From the NCBI RefSeq assembly GCF_000235365.1, contig NC_016451.1, forward strand, positions 620,001 through 684,000: 64,000 nt of DNA, read 5' to 3'. Source of the DNA: Eremothecium cymbalariae DBVPG#7215 (taxonomy: Eukaryota > Ascomycota > Saccharomycetes > Saccharomycetales > Saccharomycetaceae). This document shows, piece after piece, positions 61,150 through 64,000 of the stretch. Numbering within the stretch: the stretch's first letter is position 1; each line of letters starts with the position of its first letter. The notes below the pieces were generated by a model. That model was not told where the DNA came from and made no database searches. It saw only the letters and a list, made by a program, of their open reading frames with translations. The translations under genes were made by a program, and so were the position numbers.

Positions 61150-61938
61150 ATGGTTTTATCGCTAACTGAAAAGTCATATCTGATCGACTCACTTAGTTCG
61201 ACGCCTCCTGTCAGGTCCGATGGTAGGGCAGCGTATCAGTTCAGACCAATTGAAATATCCACAGACTTCCTACCGAGCTCCAATGGATCTGCTCGTGTAA
61301 TTAGCAGTGACGGTAGTGAATGTGTAGTTAGTATTAAATCTAAAGTCATTAATTATACGGTTGATCCTGAACTAATTGTTGTGGATATAGACATTACGAG
61401 TCATCGTGACGATTCTCCGTTTGTAAGGAGTCTTTCCTCTATGTTTGGTAATTTGCTTGTAAAAACTTTGAACACAGATCAACTTTATTTAACGAAGAAA
61501 CATGCGTTCAAGATCTACATTGATGTTTTGGTTTTGTCCAGTAATTCGTATCCTGGGTCGTTGATTTCATTTTCCATTTATTCTGCTTTAAATTCGACCT
61601 TTTTGCCGAAGCTGGTTTCCAGTAAAGACGATCTGGATGTTGAAGTGTTGCCTACATTCCATGATTATGACTTTGTTAAGCTACAGTTCGATGTGCCTCT
61701 TGTGTTTGTAGTAGCGATTGTTGGTGATAACGTAATAGTTGATCCTTCTGCCGCGGAGACGGATGTGGCCAGTAATGGTCTAATTTTAACATGGCATAAT
61801 GGTAAGGTAATGGCGCCAATCAGGAATGTAGGCATGAATAATTCTTTTACGAGGGGTTTTAGTATGGAGCATGTCACGAAAGCAATCACCTTTATAAATA
61901 CTTACGCTCCCAGAGTTGTTAAAGCACTTAGTGTGTAG
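61150..61938 (+). CDS. RRP42: Exosome core subunit Rrp42 (RNase PH fold)
   Basis: Rrp42 is one of the six RNase PH-like ring subunits of the RNA exosome, required for 5.8S rRNA maturation and RNA decay; in yeast the ring is catalytically inactive. The start MVLSLTEKSYLIDSLSSTPPVRSDGR fits the family, followed by FRPIEISTDFLPSSNGSARV, VDVLVLSSNSYPGSLISFSIYSALNST and LPTFHDYDFVKLQFDVP. Length 262, as expected. It is convergent with TRM3, exactly as YDL111C and YDL112W are, but the pair is inverted relative to UBP1-HEM25. Confidence 0.95.
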   Translation: MVLSLTEKSYLIDSLSSTPPVRSDGRAAYQFRPIEISTDFLPSSNGSARVISSDGSECVVSIKSKVINYTVDPELIVVDIDITSHRDDSPFVRSLSSMFGNLLVKTLNTDQLYLTKKHAFKIYIDVLVLSSNSYPGSLISFSIYSALNSTFLPKLVSSKDDLDVEVLPTFHDYDFVKLQFDVPLVFVVAIVGDNVIVDPSAAETDVASNGLILTWHNGKVMAPIRNVGMNNSFTRGFSMEHVTKAITFINTYAPRVVKALSV

Positions 61939-62020
61939 TAGTACTTTATACTGATGTATATATACAAGTATGAATAATAAAGTCACTAGCATAATCTTTG
62001 ATACAAGACATCCACTAATA

Positions 62021-64000
62021 TTAGATGTGTTGGGCAGAGTATGAGTGTACTACAACAGCAGTGGCCGTTTGAATGTTCATAGATCTGATAATTCCTGACT
62101 GTTTAATTTCCAAACACAGATCTAATTCACTGAGGAGATGCCCTGGAATACCTTCAGCTTCTGTACCCAGCAAAATCAACGACTTTGTGGGGAAACTATA
62201 GTTGTGATCTAGTTGTACTGATTGGTCTGTTTGTTCCAGTCCTATTAAAGTATATCCTTCGGATTTTTTCTGCTTCATAAAGTCAATGATACACTCTACT
62301 TGAACTTCTTCCATGGGCATCCAGTGGTCAGCAGTCACAGCAACATTTTTAAATTGCGGATGGTTTTTGACACGAATATCTTGTACCGTTAAAAGTCCAA
62401 CACCTAAGACGTCACATAATCTGCATATGCCACCGAGATTCGGAGGTTTATCCACGAGAGAGGCTACTACGATCAACTCAGAGCGCTTTACAGATACAGA
62501 TGTATCTTTTTTATCTATATCTAGAATAGTTTCCCACGCACCACTCTTTGTTTGTAATGGGGAATTTTTTTGTTGGATATTCGGAGAATTTGAACTAGTA
62601 GAGGTGACCCTTTTTAATAACCATTTATCATTTTCATCTTCACCAACCAGTAAGTTAGACGGATTGTCTAAATAGTTTTCGAATTGAGATCTTGAAATAT
62701 ATGGCACTTGATGATCAGTCACCTTCATGATTATACCTCCAAATATATTAGTTAAGCTGCAGTCATCATTTATGCTCCAAATTATTGCATCGCCTGATCT
62801 ATACTGGCCCTTTATTGCGGTCTTTTGTGCATTTATGTACAAGTTCTTTATGATCGATCTCAAAGTATCATCTGAAATCATAGAATTAAATTCAGGCCAC
62901 AAGCATAATATCAGCGAATTTGAAAAGTGCCTAATTAGAGGTTTGTTTGATGCACAGTTTGGAATTAACATAGTTAAAATTCTTCTTAGTAAACGGCCTG
63001 AGTTGTTGTTTTTCTCCAATGCCCTTAATGCAATATAGCATACCTTTTCCGCACTTACAACCACGACAGGTCTTCTATCGTCTTCCATAAGATTGAATAA
63101 AATCTGTTCTATCTGTGATGGATGCTCATCAGTGAAATTTTCGCACAATTCTAGAGCAACCAGCCATTCCGCGTATATTCTCACCAATGGGGAGCTTTCT
63201 TCCACAAGGCATGGTAAAATGTATTTTATAACATTGTTCGTTAATTTAAATGTCCCTAGAAGTTTCGATAATAATAACAATTGCCATTTAGCCACTCTTT
63301 GAATTTCTTCTTGACCATCAGTTTTCTTCTTTGGCTTTACAATATTAGAATCGTTCGTGAGTAACTGAACACAAAAAGTATGTCTAAAATCATCTGAACT
63401 GCAAAGTAATGATGAAATTACATTTATCTTTGTCGAGACTTCCTCCGGTCCGTAAACATATTCATATAGGCCGTTTTTGATCTGTAAACTAGTGAAGTTC
63501 CTATCGAATAAATTGGCTATAACAGGTTTTATTGTAAAAATATTGACATATTCCTGTTGGTGGGAAAACGATGCTACCAGTATATCTGTAAGCCATTTGC
63601 GCTCCTTAGGGATAAAATCATTATAGGTCTGAATGAAACGCTTTATTCTATTTGTTAAACATGGTAAAAATGCACGCCGTGAAAATGCTTGCTCAATAAA
63701 GTTTTTACCACATGATAGCAGGATTTCAGAAATTTCAGTTTCATCATAAGCCAAAATTAACGCTACTGGATGGAAAGTTGTTCTAATAATTCCAATATGA
63801 AGATCTCTTTGGTTCAAAATAAGTCTATAAGAACACACAGAACACCATATTGCCTCCAGTGTTTTCAGGATTTTAGTGCAAAAATAGTATTTGGTCTCCT
63901 CATCTGGGTCTGCAACTTCTAATAAATCAAAAACATATTCAAACAATGATACAATTGATGAATTCCCAATATAATCATCATTATCAGAGAAAAAATTCTT
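62021..64000 (-). CDS. TRM3: Trm3 tRNA ribose methyltransferase, C-terminal part (gene runs off window)
   Basis: Trm3 methylates the 2'-OH of G18 in many tRNAs (TARBP1 family). The frame stays open to the last base of the window, so about 660 C-terminal residues of a roughly 1400-residue protein are present and the start is missing. The upstream part is helical, HEAT-like sequence. The SPOUT methyltransferase domain occupies the last 160 residues: SELIVVASLVDKPPNLGGICR, the loop ILLGTEAEGIPGHLL, and the knot motif CLEIKQSGIIRSMNIQTATAV, which bind S-adenosylmethionine and catalyse transfer. Confidence 0.95.
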   Translation of the reverse strand, partial: KNFFSDNDDYIGNSSIVSLFEYVFDLLEVADPDEETKYYFCTKILKTLEAIWCSVCSYRLILNQRDLHIGIIRTTFHPVALILAYDETEISEILLSCGKNFIEQAFSRRAFLPCLTNRIKRFIQTYNDFIPKERKWLTDILVASFSHQQEYVNIFTIKPVIANLFDRNFTSLQIKNGLYEYVYGPEEVSTKINVISSLLCSSDDFRHTFCVQLLTNDSNIVKPKKKTDGQEEIQRVAKWQLLLLSKLLGTFKLTNNVIKYILPCLVEESSPLVRIYAEWLVALELCENFTDEHPSQIEQILFNLMEDDRRPVVVVSAEKVCYIALRALEKNNNSGRLLRRILTMLIPNCASNKPLIRHFSNSLILCLWPEFNSMISDDTLRSIIKNLYINAQKTAIKGQYRSGDAIIWSINDDCSLTNIFGGIIMKVTDHQVPYISRSQFENYLDNPSNLLVGEDENDKWLLKRVTSTSSNSPNIQQKNSPLQTKSGAWETILDIDKKDTSVSVKRSELIVVASLVDKPPNLGGICRLCDVLGVGLLTVQDIRVKNHPQFKNVAVTADHWMPMEEVQVECIIDFMKQKKSEGYTLIGLEQTDQSVQLDHNYSFPTKSLILLGTEAEGIPGHLLSELDLCLEIKQSGIIRSMNIQTATAVVVHSYSAQHI

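Overview
The window is nuclear DNA of a budding yeast of the family Saccharomycetaceae. It is AT-rich, nearly every gene is a single-exon reading frame with a recognisable Saccharomyces cerevisiae counterpart, the H3/H4 genes are a divergent pair, and the one intron has the canonical yeast signals GTATGT, TACTAAC and CAG. Genes that lie on two different S. cerevisiae chromosomes alternate here: a YNL series (ARK1, HDA1, RCM1, FAP1, EFM6, KSH1, SSN8, SIW14, HHT2, HHF2, CRZ1, SAM50, PUB1, PBI2) with a YIL series (LYS12, RSM25, UTP25, ICE2, AVT7, AIM19, SDS3, CAB2), and further right a YDL series (UBP1, EXP1, YFH1, HEM25, TMA17, RRP42, TRM3) with a YGL series (AMS1, CDC43, LYS5, PEX14, NUT1, INO80, RRT6-like). 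This interleaving is expected of a lineage that branched before the whole-genome duplication (Kluyveromyces/Lachancea/Eremothecium or Zygosaccharomyces/Torulaspora type). The genus cannot be fixed from the sequence alone.

Layout. 0-16 kb: end of an ARK1/PRK1 kinase gene, HDA1 deacetylase, RCM1 rRNA methyltransferase, LYS12, FAP1, EFM6, mitoribosomal RSM25, KSH1, UTP25 and ICE2. 16-25 kb: cyclin C, a divergent ceramide synthase with no counterpart at the S. cerevisiae loci, AVT7, SIW14, AIM19, and the H3/H4 pair, whose promoter contains a perfect 50-bp palindrome. 25-36 kb: SDS3 (a spliced gene with a frame break at a C8 run), about 1.6 kb holding a decayed coding-like segment, then CRZ1, SAM50, CAB2 and PUB1. 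36-57 kb: UBP1 (frame broken at three homopolymers), EXP1, frataxin, PBI2, AMS1, CDC43, HEM25, LYS5, PEX14, Mediator NUT1 and the INO80 ATPase. 57-64 kb: a gene-free 2.2-kb stretch with GT-rich repeats and a very AT-rich block studded with GC-rich hairpins that looks like inserted mitochondrial DNA, then TMA17, a p24-like RRT6 homologue, RRP42 and the 3' part of TRM3.

The genes are mostly housekeeping and do not form one pathway. Themes are ribosome biogenesis (RCM1, UTP25, RRP42, TRM3), chromatin (HDA1, SDS3, INO80, histones), mitochondria (LYS12, RSM25, AIM19, SAM50, YFH1, HEM25), lysine synthesis (LYS12, LYS5) and the secretory pathway (KSH1, ICE2, EXP1, RRT6-like).

The most notable observations are: an unrecognised intron in SDS3; four frame breaks, all at homopolymers, in SDS3 and UBP1; the mitochondrial-DNA-like insert lying exactly where gene order switches orientation relative to S. 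cerevisiae; the palindrome in the H3/H4 promoter; a Glc-ceramide-type ceramide synthase candidate; a gene relic between SDS3 and CRZ1; and Puf3-type sites in the 3' flanks of four of six mitochondrial genes. I found no tRNA or rRNA gene, no intact transposon and no CRISPR array. Gene identities rest on remembered family and gene-order knowledge, not on a database search.
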